Part shown: in pieces, positions 48,008-60,466 of the stretch | How positions within the stretch are numbered: position 1 is the first letter of the stretch | Layout of the letters: the number at the start of each line of letters is the position of its first letter | Source of the DNA: Aquilaria yunnanensis | Taxonomy: Eukaryota > Streptophyta > Magnoliopsida > Malvales > Thymelaeaceae | NCBI GenBank assembly: GCA_039654915.1 | Contig: CM077600.1 | Span: 31,679,992-31,743,991 of the forward strand | Reading direction: 5' to 3' | DNA length: 64,000 nucleotides | The notes under the pieces: model-generated | Told to the model about the DNA's origin: nothing | What the model saw: only the letters and a program-made list of their open reading frames with translations | Database searches by the model: none | Made by a program: the position numbers and the translations under genes

Positions 48008-48898
48008 TAGGGCGAGCATGGGTTGAGTAAACCCGAAATCGAAATCGAACAACTTCTATTGGATTAGGTAAAAATTGATCATGGTTCTCGGTGGAACCAA
48101 CTCGAGGTGGAACTGAACCCGAGATATATATATAATTATATAATAAAAATTATAGTATTACTAATATATCTACACGCACATATATTTCTTTGAAGCATTA
48201 TGATGGTTATTTTGTGTTTTTATATTAAACTTTTAAACTGATGTTCCAAATTAAAATAGTATGAAAGTTGTGGAATCATTTACGAAATTTCTCTATATTT
48301 ATTTAAATCACTTTGGTTCATAGATCCACCACTCCTAAGTCATTTTGCTTTCGATCTTTCATTCCAGACAACTCTTTACGACACAATTATGATGTTTTTT
48401 TTCATTTGAGTCATGCAAAATTAAAAATTTATGATATCAATATATTTTAGGTTTTGATATTGAAGAAGATGGTCTTAAAAACTCAATTTTCCATATTGAA
48501 TGTCATACCAATATTAGAATTACTGAAATGAAGTAAACTAGTTGAGATAAAAGATACCCCACAATCAATTATTTTGAACCATTTTTGTAAGAACAACATT
48601 TTAAACTCTTTTGAATGTATCTAAGTACATATATTTAAATATTAATTTAATTGTATATTATGTTGAATATGTCATAAAATTGATTATGGATGTAGATTTA
48701 TTAAATTTTGATGTTGTTATAGGTATACGGTATAAATTGAATAACCCGATAACTAGAACCGAGAAACCCAGAACCATGGTTCTGTTTTTATTCGGTTCTC
48801 GGTTTTGAATTAGGTAGAAAAAATTTGAAACCGATGCCATTTCAGATTGGTTCGATTACACCATAAAATCGAATCAACCCAACCCATGCTCACCCCTA
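48008..48898. mobile_element. Non-autonomous hAT-like element, copy 1
   Basis: The left end is TAGGGCGAGCATGGGTTGAG and the reverse complement of the right end is TAGGGGTGAGCATGGGTTGG, so the terminal inverted repeats match over about 18 of 20 bases. The 890-bp interior is AT-rich and non-coding. It aligns along most of its length with 59,652-60,882, for example TTTTTATATTAAA and GATATTGAAGAAGATG in the same order. Target duplications are not obvious. It abuts the 5' end of the LSM8 fragment. Confidence 0.75.
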
Positions 48899-49822
48899 GA
48901 CTTCTCAGTCCTCACTTCGTCCTCACCGTTCCTCTCGACTCTTCATCGTTGCGGCGCCTCCCGTTGTTTATCGCCTCTTTCAGTCTCCTGGGCCTGGCGC
49001 TCCCAGCAGCAGAGACGCCGCCGACACTTCCAGTACCCACCGCCGCTGGGGTCGGGGGAGACTACACTTCCTCTTTCCCGTGGTTTTGCTGGTAAGCTCC
49101 CTGTATATTTGAGGGGTTCTTTCTCCTGTTCGTGTCAGTGGATTGTTTTCTCATTTAGGTATTCGGTAAAAATATTTTTCGAAAGTGCATTGTTCTCTAA
49201 ATCCATCTGAAATTGTATATTTTTTTGTCCTGCTGTTAGCATTTTGTAGCTTTTGAGCGTAAGTGATGTCTGGTGGCTAGTTGGTGACCAATTAAATTTG
49301 ATAAGCATACTATTAGATTGTCTGTGTTTGGTTTATAGTATTCACATTAGATAGAGCTGTGGAATGCAACTATGTTGTTCCTTTGCTCTAACTTTCACAT
49401 TTGATCAGTAATTCTGGGTCTTTTTCCAAATATGAACTCAGGTTGCTTATCTTCTTGCCATTCTTTAAGTGTTCCAAGCAAATTCTAAAACAACGGCAGC
49501 AATTTGATTGTTGAGCATGTGCTCGATGGACAGGGTTATAGCCTTTCCTGACTCCAAAGGCTAGTTATAATCTTTCTGTTGCTAATCATGAGCCAACTAG
49601 TTGATTTAAAGTCTGAGATTCTAGAAGTTTTCTTTGCCCAATCTTCATGATGTGTGGTTTGATTCATTGCTAGTTTTATTTGATTTTGCATTCAAGTGTT
49701 TATGTTCTATATTCTTGTTCTTTCTTGCAGCCTGCTTCTTCATAACGGGCATTTCTTGTCAATTTCATTGCCTTGAGAGCTCAAAATGTCAATTGGCCCT
49801 GCACTTGAATCTCTTGTTGATC
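48899..49822 (+). pseudogene. LSM8: Stranded 5' end of an LSM8 gene
   Basis: A GC-rich leader (about 48,899-49,091) ends at a good donor (GCTG|GTAAGC). An intron follows to an acceptor at 49,730 (TTCTTGCAG). Exon 49,731-49,822 then holds ATG at 49,786 and reads MSIGPALESLVD before a C|GTAAGC donor. Plant LSM8, the nuclear Sm-like protein of the U6 snRNP LSM2-8 ring, begins with near-identical residues and continues with Gln. The split codon C|AA would supply exactly that. No exon for the rest of the Sm fold was found downstream before the next gene at 50,574 or elsewhere in the window. It is therefore a truncated copy or displaced promoter and first exon. The identification rests on 12 residues plus the splice phase. 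Confidence 0.6.
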
Positions 49823-50573
49823 GTAAGCAAAATTTCAGCAACTCCTTTAATATATGTTTATGTACAGAGCTTCAAATGCCTTAGTTACTGAAGGTTTTGT
49901 AGTTTTACATGCAAATCTAGAGCTTAACTATTATCAATGTTGAGGGCTAAGGAATTCCCTTGTAACTAGAGAGAACAAAGTTTGAATGCTTAACCAGTCA
50001 TAAACTCTTCTGAATTTTATGGTAATATAAAGCTGGGCACTTATCAGTTTTTCCTTGTAGTTGTCTAGACTACGTCTATGTGCACATTGTGCTTGAAGGA
50101 ATATAGAATGAAGAAAATCCTTTTCAGCAAATATGTTTCATGAATAAAGATTTTAATTGTCAGTTGAAAAGGTTCCAGATTGATGGAAGTTGTTGTGGAT
50201 TTCCTCCATAAGTTGGAAATGGAGGTTTGGCTAAGAGTAACAAAATGCTTGTTTGTTAGAAAATATTTTAAGCCTAGGCCAATGTTGGTTGGAATTGAGT
50301 TATCCTACAAAATTAAAGCAAGAGAAAAAGAAACAATTGTTGGTTGGCTTGATTACCCTCTGCTCGTGTTTAAGTTTTCAACATGTATCAATCATATTCT
50401 ACCTATTTTGCTGCTGTTGCTTTGAAGTATTGTACTAGATATTTCTCTACATTTGGAGAAGCCAAAGGAGTCTTTGACTGCTGCTCCTTACAAGAACCCT
50501 TGTCAGTTATCTGTCAGCATTTGGTGGCAGCTAAATAGTCTCTCCCGCTCTCTCGGAACAAACAAAGAGCATA
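49823..50573 (+). promoter_or_regulatory. Region upstream of the AIR carboxylase gene
   Basis: Sequence between the LSM8 stub and the start codon at 50,574. An in-frame stop at 50,532 rules out a longer N-terminus in the same exon. A possible acceptor TACTAG at about 50,430-50,440 could join the leader from the LSM8-like exons to this gene. That would give a transcript driven by the LSM8 promoter; this is inference. No TATA box is certain. Confidence 0.4.
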
Positions 50574-53500
50574 ATGCTCCATCAAAGCCCGAGCTCATTG
50601 TTGTGCAAGAGCCCAGACTCATATTGGTTTGCTTCCACGTTCTGCTTAGAGCGCGGCTTCCTGTTGACACGAAAGACGAAGTTCCTGAGATTCGCCATGG
50701 ACAGTCACAAGCCTCGCCTTAGCTTCTCCTGTGCTACTCCTGTACTTGCTTGTCAAGCCTCGTACGACTCTTCTAACTGAACTTCATTTTAATTGGTTGC
50801 ATTTTCACTGATAATCAAACTGCTAGATTGTGCTTCTGCTAATTCTCTTGTCGCCGTCATGTCACTGTTAAGTCATGCTTTTCCCTTTTTATGTATCTCA
50901 TGGATACATGTCAGTCGAGTGAACTGTATATTACTTTTCAATGCCCAATTTTACTTGCAAATGATAGAGGAAATATGCAATTCAGATTCTTTAAGACTGG
51001 TGTAAACCCTAATGAATTTGGTCATCTGATACTTGGTGCAGGAAGGATGACTTGCCGGTTCATGGGTTATCAGAGATGATTGTTGGTGTCTTGGGAGGAG
51101 GTCAGCTGGGCCGTATGCTGTGCCAAGCTGCTTCCCAAATGGCCGTCAAAGTCATGGTCTTGGATCCTTCAAAGAACTGCCCTGCAAGTTCTCTTGCATA
51201 TGACCACATGGTTGGGAGCTTTGATGACAGTGCTACAGTTCAGGAATTTGCAAAGAGGTCAGGTGCTTGATCTGGGGCCTTTGGTTGGTTCTTTTTCAGT
51301 TTCTTCTGCCAGGTGTTTTTCATCAGGCATATATGTAATGTTTTTTTGCCCTGTTTTCTGGGTAGTTAGATGTGGGGTCTTGACCGTTGAAATTGAGCAT
51401 GTGGATGTTGCCACTTTGGAGAAACTTGAGCAACAAGGAGTTGACTGTGAACCCAAAGCTTCTACCATCCGCATTATCCAAGTATGCCATTGCTAACTCA
51501 TAGAGTTTCTTACAAATTGTTTGTTTAGTATGCCTTTTGCTATACTCTTAGCCTTAGAGATTAAACTTAGAAGAAAAAGATCACAGTTTTTGATTGTTTG
51601 AATGCATAGATCCGGGCTTGGAGGTGCAATTTCTATAAGCTACCTCCTCAACAAGCACAATCCTTCTTCTCCAAGGTTTTGTAGAGAATCCAGTTCTAGA
51701 AGTATAAATATCATTGTGATGTTAATGGTCATGTGCCTGATCTGGATCTGAATTTACAACCAATCTAACCTTTGATTATATGGCTTGAATCCCTTTTTAG
51801 TGTTAATATGAACTCTGCTTCAGTCCTAAGTTTTTATGGTATCATTTTCTCATACATCCTATTCAACTTTTTTTTTTAAAGGATAAATACCTTCAGAAAG
51901 TACATTTTTCTCGCCATTCCATTCCAGTTCCCGAGTTTATGCAGGTTTGCTTACTTCTCCTAAGGTTTTTAATGCCACTCGTGAATGCTTTGCTTGTTTA
52001 AGATTATTCCATTCAATTGTCTTAAAAAAATGTCCAAGGCAGATTGATGGAATTGAAGGAGTGAAAAAAGCTGGTAACCAGTTTGGCTATCCTCTTATGG
52101 TCAAGAGCAAGAGACTTGCTTATGATGGCCGTGGAAATGCTGTCGCAAAGAATGAAGAGGAACTTTCTTCTGCTGTGGCTGGTAATGTAATCATATCATA
52201 AGCAAGGCTTGACTATTTATGTTTTTCATATGTTTTACTTTTGATAGCATAAGATGGTTTTTGGATCCTGATGGGATGGGTAAAGGTGATGGATAAAAAG
52301 TACTATTAAATGAACTCTTGTTCTAGAAAATAGAGATTGGTACTGTCCATTGGTGGTTTTCTATTGATTTGCTGAAGGGTCCATTTTGCTAGTTAGTATG
52401 CAATCCAGGTTCATTTCTGCTACTATTTATTCTGTACTCGTTTTTCTTCTTTTTTTTTTCCCACTCCCCTTTAATGATGCCAGAGGCAGGCCTGCAAGAT
52501 GGTAGAATACCAATTATAGTCTTCAAAAACTTAAATGGTAAATGCATCATTGTCCCTTCTTTAATTGGTATGAATCACCTATATGGACTAGAGTTTAGGC
52601 TATCAGTTTTAACCCCTACGTTTTGTCAAAATGCTGGGTCTGTCCCTGATGCAATTTGTTGTTTTGAGACCTGTCATCTTTTGGTCACCTCCAGTGTAAA
52701 GTGACAATCACTGAATAGGCAATTATCACCACATGGCAGTCGGAGCATGTTTTTATATCCCTTAAACAATTCCAAAGTTTGAACATCACACTTTCAACAC
52801 AAGGGCCTTAATGGGTCATATGGCTGAAGATGGGTAATAGCCTGCAATGTAGGGTAAGGCTTATTAGGCTTCTAGTTATGAAAAAGAAGACTATTTGTTC
52901 TGCTGCCTAGTTCATCTGTGTTCTTAGTCTGAAGTTCCATTCGCATTTATGCTTTTTGTAGGTTTTGTTTGTCATTGTAGTTAGTACATATCTTTATGCT
53001 TTCTTGAGTATGGTTGAGTTCTCTGCTTTTATCAGTCTTTATTTTATTTGGTGATAGTTATATCTTTCTATTATGTGCCACTTTTGATTCTTTTAACTTC
53101 TGCAGCACTTGGTGGTTTTGATCGTGGTTTGTATGTTGAGAAGTGGGCACCTTTTGTGAAGGTAGATATACTATTGATATTTCTGGCAAGTTGTTTTGCA
53201 GCATGATTTGCATCTTTAGTACAGCTCTGCCAAGCTGCTGCATATGCATACATTGATATGAGCATGTGTGTAACTCATGTTGATATACACCTAAATTAAA
53301 TTAGTTTTATGAAAGAAGAATAAGTGAAAAGCATCAGCAAATTGCGTAACTTGTATCAGCAGATTACATGTCTGGAAACTCTATACTTTTTGCCATCTTA
53401 ATTGTTTAATTTTAGTATCCTCAAAACAAATATACTGTTGTATTGAATATTTGTGTTTTCTACACTAATGTTGGCACTGAATGGATTTGTTTGTGTTTCT

Positions 53501-56500
53501 AATTAGAGATATATGAAAGCTGTTTGGCCTTCACGCAGTTATTTTACATATATTTATTTTTATGATTGTTTTACCATGAATGTGCATCTATTGCACAGGA
53601 ACATGCTTTTGGGTTAAAAATAATCCAGTTTATGGGCTGTTTCAGTCATTGATAAGCCTGGTCGTTCATGTCTTGTTTGAATTCAGATCATGACTGAGTA
53701 GATCTCTACAAGTATGATGTACCTGTTAATTACATGGGTGTAAAGTTTTATTCGGTTTTACCTTGTGATACAGACAGGGAAACTTTTTTAATTTTGGCTT
53801 CTGGGTTTGCCTTGGGTACAAGTTTCCTAAGGCTATTATGTTGTCAGGTTATTGCTCTGTTTGTGTGACTTTGTGAGGACTTATTATATTTGCTCTACTT
53901 CTTTGCTTTTTTAACATGGCGTAATTGCTCTTTAAAAAATAGACATACTGCCTTTTTCTCACTTAGAATTCTAATCTCTAGATTGAAATCCCCTGAGAAA
54001 ACCATTTATTTACTGATAATCTTTTCTTGTTATATGTTTCATCACATACTAATATATTATTCTTATGATATAAGTGTCACTAATTTCCTTTTCTTTTTCC
54101 TTTATAATTTAAGGAGTTAGCGGTCATTGTGGCAAGAGGAAGAGACAATTGCATCAAGTGTTACCCTGTTGTCGAAACAATTCACAGGTAATTATTGTGT
54201 TACAGGCAATTTGAGGATGGATATTTACAAGAAAAATAATCTAACAGTTTTAAACATAAAATTTCATTAAGCATGTCATCTCAACTCAAACAAGTGAAGT
54301 ATGTGAGACTCTTGCTGTCTATTCTATTACTAGAAATCTCAAAACTATTGAAATCCATCCATTTCCACATTTTCAGACTCCACATGGATGGAGATAAAAG
54401 AAGTTTCATCTTAATTCTTTTCCAAAGGAAAAGAACTCCTCAACCAAGTACATACCCTGTCTCTAATATCTCCTGCCGTTGTTAAAGTGCTTAATCCGAG
54501 CTAGGAATGAATAGGGTCACAGTCACTAGAAAAGTATTAATAGCTAAAGAGATAAAAAAAAAAAATAGGAGCAAATTCTGACATCACAACAGCAAACTCT
54601 GGAGCTAACCGGATCCCCTTTTTCATGTTGTTCTCTTTCACATTGTGCTCACTCGCCAAAGAAATTCAAAAGAAAAAAAATTGATCGGGCTTGGACCATG
54701 TCTCCTGAACAATCTCCATACATATGGCTCAAGACAATTCTGCATATTGAGTTCACAATGCGTAGCCCATTATCCAAGTAAAGGCTAGCACTACTTAAGA
54801 GGCTCCCTAATCCTATATCTCTCGAGTGCAAGGATTTCATTAAAGCAGATGTTGGATGTTCGCAGCCTGCTTTGCCTGCAAAAGATTCTATTTTTCAGAA
54901 AATAAAAAAATAAAACAACACTTTACAGAAGAACATTTTATGTTGCTTTTCAAGGAAAACCCAGCCTTTGATTAATTGGAGAATCAATTATTTTTTACAA
55001 AAAAATCTCAAGTTACATCTAATCCCAACAATGGATGCCTTATGTCCATAATTTATCATCATAAAGAAACTTCTTCATTACCAAAGTTGAAACTGTTGCT
55101 AGTAATGCTATTTTATTCAGTTCCCTAGGTATTCAGTATTATTGTTTCCATGTTTGCGTAAGTATGATTTCAGTTCTTCCATTCTGTTCATGCATGAACT
55201 GCTAGTAGTCCTTTGTTGTGACCAGTTTTTTTGTTTTTTGTTTTGAAAGGGAAAACATATGTCATATTGTAAAGGCACCAGCTAATGTTCCTTGGAAGAT
55301 CAAGAAACTTGCCACTGAAGTTGCAATCATGGCTGTGAGTTCCTTGGAAGGTGCTGGCATCTTTGCAGTTGAGCTGTTCCTGACAGAGGATGGGCAGGTG
55401 CAGTTTACCAGTCTCAGCTTTATACTCCCTCAACTTTTAAGGAAGTCTTTAAACAGTTGGCCTTTTCCTTGGAAGAGCAATTTTTACTTGTCAAATTACT
55501 GCTTTATCCTTCCAATAGTCAATCTTGGCAACATACAAAAGGGAGCATTGACAGCATTGTGCGAATGCTAGTTCTCAAACAAGGGGCCCACCACTAGAGC
55601 AAAAAGTGTTCAACAATTTTAAAGAAAAGGGTAATTTTGGAAAGAACTTGTAAAGGGGAACACTTTTTTAATTATTTGTTTTGCAAACGTTGTCAAGTAG
55701 TATGGGATGCAAGGAGTAAAATCCATGAGGCTAAGGTATTGCAATCTGTGGCAACCTTCTCTTTAGACTAAAATTTTCCAGTTTTTGGTACTATTAACAG
55801 ATTCTACTAAATGAGGTTGCTCCTAGACCTCACAACAGCGGCCATCACACAATTGAGTCATGCTACACATCACAATTTGAGCAGCATTTACGGGCTGTTG
55901 TTGGACTTCCTCTCGGTGATCCATCTATGAAAGCCCCGGCTGCTATCATGTATAATTTGCTGGGTGAAGATGAGGTGATTTTACTGTTTATCTTTCCCAC
56001 TACTCTCAGTCCTCTCCGTTAAGTTTATCAGGGGGTGGGATATCTAACTCATGTGAGTGTCTTGGTCAGCCCCCAAGTTATGTATTTTGATTGCTAAACA
56101 TGCTCACTTTATAGAATAGTTTGATACTGTTCCTTAATCTTTAAAAAAAAAAAAAAGAGGGAGAGAGAGAAGGTTGACTGCTTTTTATGAATAGTTGAAA
56201 GAGAAATGAAAACGTTTTAGTTGGATGCTGCAGGAGAATGATGATTTTGTTTTCATTTCTTTTGAAGTTAAAAAGGTTTGTATTGTATTTTTCAGGGGGA
56301 GGCTGGTTTTTACTTGGCCCATCAGCTAACTGGGAGGGCATTGAGCATCCCGGGGGCTACTGTTCATTGGTATGATAAACCAGGTTGGTGTTGCCTGAGG
56401 TTTTCTTTATATATCAGCTGCCTCTTCCTTTCTTGCATTGCTTTTCAGTTGTAAATTAGATCTGTTTCCTCCATTGTTGTTTGTTTGTTATAAAGTTCTG

Positions 56501-58115
56501 CATTCTGATAATAATAGCACTTAATTTACAGAAATGAGAAAGCAACGGAAGATGGGTCATATAACTATTGTTGGGCCTTCTATGTCTATTGTGGAAAGCA
56601 GGCTAAACTTGATGCTGAAGGAAGAAAACAATAGCAGTCAGGAGACAGGTCAGTCCACTCCCAATACTTGGAACTAGAAATGTTTGTACCCTCATCCCCT
56701 CTCCAGATAGGCTGCAAGAGGTAAAATTAAAGAGAGAAGCACTTTTTTTCTTTCCATTTGCCTGGTAGTAAGAAAACTATGCCAATGACTATTCGCTCGC
56801 AGATCGCTCCTTTTTTCCTTTATATTTTTTTATTCTGCATTTGATCTAGTATGGGCATTTGTATGAGATTTTCGGCTTGTGAAGTACTTGCAAATTGTTG
56901 GTTGTTATTGGATTGGTATTTCCTTATATATGTACTCTTTATCTATTTGTTCTTTCCTGCATGATTGCAGCGAGTCCGCGTGTTGGGATAATAATGGGTT
57001 CTGATTCAGATCTTCCTGTGATGAAGCATGCTGCTGAAATTCTAAACATGTTTGATGTGCCATGTGAAGTGAGTTCTTTTGTTGATGACGCAGTATTTGC
57101 ATAATGATAGTGTTTACTCCTGCAAATACTGGCTTTATTTTCTGTGTTCTCTTTTATATCTATTTTTTCTGCTTGCTTTTGCCGATTTTAAAATGGTATG
57201 TTGTGTTTCTAAACTGCTTCCATTTTCTATTCAACATGTCAGGTGAGAATAGTTTCAGCTCATCGGACACCAGATATGATGTTTGCCTACGCTTCCGCTG
57301 CTCATGAACGGGGTATTCAAGTTATCATTGCTGGTGCTGGTGGAGCAGCCCACCTGCCAGGCTAGTGAAAATGAGAAAAGCTGGGGGTGTGTTTTGTTTG
57401 TAATGCATGAGGTATAACATAATTAACTCCAATTCTGGACTTCTAGGTATGGTAGCTGCTCTGACCCCATTACCAGTTATTGGTGTGCCTGTGCGGGCTT
57501 CTACGTTGGATGGAATAGATTCGCTTTTGTCCATAGTGCAGGTAAACATATACAGTGGAATGAGATTGTTGAGTAGATTTTAATATACAAAGTTGCATGT
57601 TCTCAAAAGAGGGTTTGGGCTTTTTCTCCCAGTTTGTTCCTTTTTTTTTTATCATGGCCTCCTGTTATTACAAATTTATTTGTGGCAAGAAAGTAATAAA
57701 TGAATCTCCTACTTCCCCAAGCTTTACAGATTTCTTACTAGCATGATATCATGCTTCACGTTATTGCTTTTCTCCCCCTCTTTTGTTCTTTGAAACTTGT
57801 TTGAAACAGTGTCATTTCTGGGTGCAGATGCCGAGGGGTGTCCCTGTAGCAACTGTTGCAGTGAATAATGCTACAAATGCAGGATTATTGGCAGTGAGGA
57901 TGTTGGGGATTGGCGATATGGAGTTGCTGGCAAGGTATTGATGACAGCTCTCTCTCCGTGTGCATGTGTAACTTTTTGTAGATAAGAATAAGATGTGTAA
58001 CTTGACTCCTTAAAATTGTAGGATGATTCAGTACCAGGAAGATGTAAGGGATGATGTGTTGAGGAAAGCAGATAAGTTAAAAAGAGATGGCTGGGAATCT
58101 TATTCGAACCCTTGA
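50574..58115 (+). CDS. Phosphoribosylaminoimidazole carboxylase (PurK-PurE fusion), plastid
   Basis: Sixteen exons join in frame: 50574-50761, 51042-51257, 51370-51481, 51882-51944, 52043-52181, 53106-53161, 54114-54187, 55250-55397, 55801-55974, 56296-56383, 56532-56648, 56971-57068, 57243-57360, 57447-57541, 57828-57934, 58022-58115. They total 1,887 bp, 628 residues. It carboxylates aminoimidazole ribonucleotide to CAIR in purine synthesis. Residues 1-63 are Ser/Arg/Leu-rich and look like a plastid transit peptide. A PurK-type domain starts at about 75 ([11 protein letters not shown]), with the ATP-grasp part carrying [20 protein letters not shown] and [14 protein letters not shown] PurE domain starts at about 462 ([14 protein letters not shown]), with [24 protein letters not shown] and [12 protein letters not shown]. 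It ends WESYSNP. All junction phases agree. Intron 13 appears to use a GC donor and intron 1 has a weak donor (CTC|GTACGA). No damage is seen, so it is probably functional. Confidence 0.95.
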
Positions 58116-58787
58116 GAACAAGACACCACCGCTCATGTTTATGCATCGTTCCTGTTTCCCTGGCGAAGTTGAGGGACAGCAATTTTGACATCCGGAAGTT
58201 TGTTAAGGTACATAGCAAAGTTCTGTACTGATACTTGTGGTTGTTGTAACATTCAATTTTTGTGGTCTGTGGAGGAGCTGCGGAGCGTCGCAGTTGATTC
58301 ATGTTAGCAAGTAGAAAACAGGCAAGTTTTACATTCCGCACCTGCAGTAAAAATTAGTCAATTTCCAACTATTATTATTATTATTATTATTCATTTGTCC
58401 ACACCACATTATCGAACTTAAACCGGCCCTAGCGGAGCTTCCAGTTATAAAATTCTTGGTTTTTCTCAACTTTGAAAATGCAAAAAAGAAAGTTTGGTAA
58501 ACGCTGTGGATTTAAGTCTCCAAACCATTGCGTATGATTTACGACAAGGGAAGAGTAATCCATGGGTCAATCTTATCTTCTTGTGAATTTTGAAGTAGTG
58601 GTTCTCAAAAAACCGAAGAAGGAAAGGAAAAATAAAGTTTAGAAAAGTTTGCAAATTTTATTATTGGAAGGCCCATTGGGTAATTCGTGTTCGAAAGTTG
58701 GAGAAGGTTGGTTAAAGAAAGGGTTAAGTGACAAAATGGGTGAAAGTGATAAAGGTTGAAGTATATTTTGGGTGGGGGATAAGCCGA
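58116..58787 (+). other. 3' UTR of AIR carboxylase and intergenic DNA
   Basis: The 3' UTR follows the stop at 58,115 and probably ends before about 58,350. An (ATT)n run lies at 58,370-58,391. No gene is recognised after it. Confidence 0.4.
58370..58391. repeat. (ATT)7 microsatellite
   Basis: About seven ATT units, just downstream of the AIR carboxylase gene. Confidence 0.9.
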
Positions 58788-59162
58788 TTATACCAAGAAA
58801 ACAAAAAACTGGGACAAACCAGTTAACGCATTGGGGAGCAACAAACAACAATAGTTTTTATCCGGGTCATCTCTATTATCCATACTACCAAGATCAGCTT
58901 CGAGCTGATCAACATCTCCCCCATCAAATGCGCCCTCATCAGCATCATCTTCTTCGCCCTCCTCCTGGTCAAGCTTAGCTAACATTGACATACGGATGCC
59001 GTTCATCTCCCTCAGGATCATGTCATTGGCACCGTTGCAAAATAGATTATCCCCTGGCAGACATTTATCTATAGTAAAGACATGGCTCTGAACCGCCAAG
59101 CTCATCTCCACAAATAACCATCTGGCCCATTCTTCTTTCCACAGACAATTAAAATACAGCAT
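58788..59162 (-). CDS. Unrecognised acidic open frame (doubtful)
   Basis: A 124-codon minus-strand frame. The central part is acidic and hydrophilic (LDQEEGEEDDADEGAFDGGD, then VDQLEADLGSMD), preceded by a segment with two Cys. The ends are hydrophobic and look like unrelated or intronic sequence. I do not recognise a family. It may be one exon of a gene or of a transposon (many plant elements carry such acidic stretches), or chance. No splice partners were found nearby. Confidence 0.25.
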   Translation of the reverse strand: MLYFNCLWKEEWARWLFVEMSLAVQSHVFTIDKCLPGDNLFCNGANDMILREMNGIRMSMLAKLDQEEGEEDDADEGAFDGGDVDQLEADLGSMDNRDDPDKNYCCLLLPNALTGLSQFFVFLV

Positions 59163-59651
59163 ATTGAATTAAAACTATTGAACATAAGGGTTAGATCACT
59201 ACACTTTCCCCAAGGTTTGCTACTAAATATTATAGATGGAGGTATGGAAGCCTACCAATAACCACAATTTTTTCAACAACAGTTGAATGAAATGAAGTCA
59301 TGGCAATATCCCCTCGGCCGGCCTGTTGCTGTGTGCATTACCGGTGCATGCATCGCATCGCCCTACAATGTGTAAATGGAAAGCAATCAAGACGATTCGG
59401 CCAGCACTATATGCGAAGATCTATATAAAATAATGGATGCCACCATGAAAATGGCTACTTTTAGTTCTCTTATTTACTCGTCCACATTTTATGTAAAGTA
59501 AACAGGACAATTGATCTTGTTGCGTCCTCCTGTCTGTCGACCAAGAAAATAATAGAAAATTTTTTCGCATATCCCTATAAGAATTATACATCCTATCATG
59601 TATATCTATATATCTAAATATAAAGAAGAAAACTGTACAAGAGGTGTTGAG
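59163..59651. other. Intergenic, no recognisable gene
   Basis: No gene, repeat or RNA feature is recognised. Confidence 0.35.
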
Positions 59652-59732
59652 TAGGGCTAAGCATGGGTTGTGTAAACTCAAACCCAACCTGAACCACTCT
59701 CATTGGGTTAGGTAAAAATAAACCATGGTTCA

Positions 59733-60320
59733 TGGCAGTGGCAGAACCACATAGGAGCAAGGGTGCCACTGCCCCTTGAAGATTTTGAATTTTCGTAAAT
59801 ATGAGGTACTAAGTTGGTCATCATGTAAGAAGTTAAGGACCTGGAAGAAGTTAAGGACCAAACCCCCCCCCCCCCCCCCTGAAAAAAAACTGGTGAGAGG
59901 GTAAATAGTATCAGCAGTTCTAATTTTTACTTTACACTGCAAATTCATCAATAACCTCTCTATTACTGCATATCCATGGCAAACCTTTGTTTGATTTACT
60001 CCTCTCTCAACGTTACTCTGTCCAACTCTCTCTCTCCTATACTCTACTTCAGTGATTATTAATCAAAACAAAGTAATTGTTTTACTAATTTTTATTTAGA
60101 ATAGATATTATTTGAATACTATATTATACCTAACAATTAATTAAATAATTTGTTATAAAAGTGAATTTCTATAAATAATTATTTAAATAATATTTTCCTC
60201 CTAGGTTTCAGTTATCACTCGTCTCACCCCCACCTAGCCCTCCTAAACCTAAAGACTTGGTTTCCCCCTAGTTCGTGGGTTGGTCCACATATAGGAGAAC
60301 TGATAATTTTTTAGGTGGTT
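59733..60320. mobile_element. Element inserted in copy 2
   Basis: About 590 bp absent from copy 1. It begins near GGCAGTGGCAGAACCACATA, like the CAGTGGC(A/G)GAA starts at 13,798 and 37,215. The flanks ATGGTTCAT (left) and ATGGTTCCA (right) look like an imperfect target duplication of about 8 bp. It holds a poly-C run (about 59,863-59,879). No open frame is present and exact borders are uncertain. Confidence 0.5.
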
Positions 60321-60396
60321 ATGGTTCCATATAAAACCAACCTAAGGACCAAACCCGAAGTATATATATATATTTGTATAATAAAAAATTATAGTA

Positions 60397-60401
<5 letters not shown>

Positions 60402-60462
<61 letters not shown>

Positions 60463-60466
60463 GTAT
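60402..60466. repeat. (AT)n then (GTAT)n microsatellite
   Basis: About 24 AT units (60,402-60,450) followed by four GTAT units. Copy 1 of the same element has only a short AT stretch at the equivalent place, so the tract grew in this copy. Confidence 0.9.

Noticed and set aside
48847..49095. 82-codon frame MVRLHH... as a transit peptide for AIR carboxylase
   Set aside because: It starts inside a transposon end and lies in the leader of the LSM8-like exon. The AIR carboxylase start at 50,574 has its own transit-like N-terminus and an upstream in-frame stop.
50453..50722. 89-codon frame upstream of and overlapping the AIR carboxylase start
   Set aside because: It is in another frame, has no recognisable domain, and the frame at 50,574 joins correctly to exon 2.
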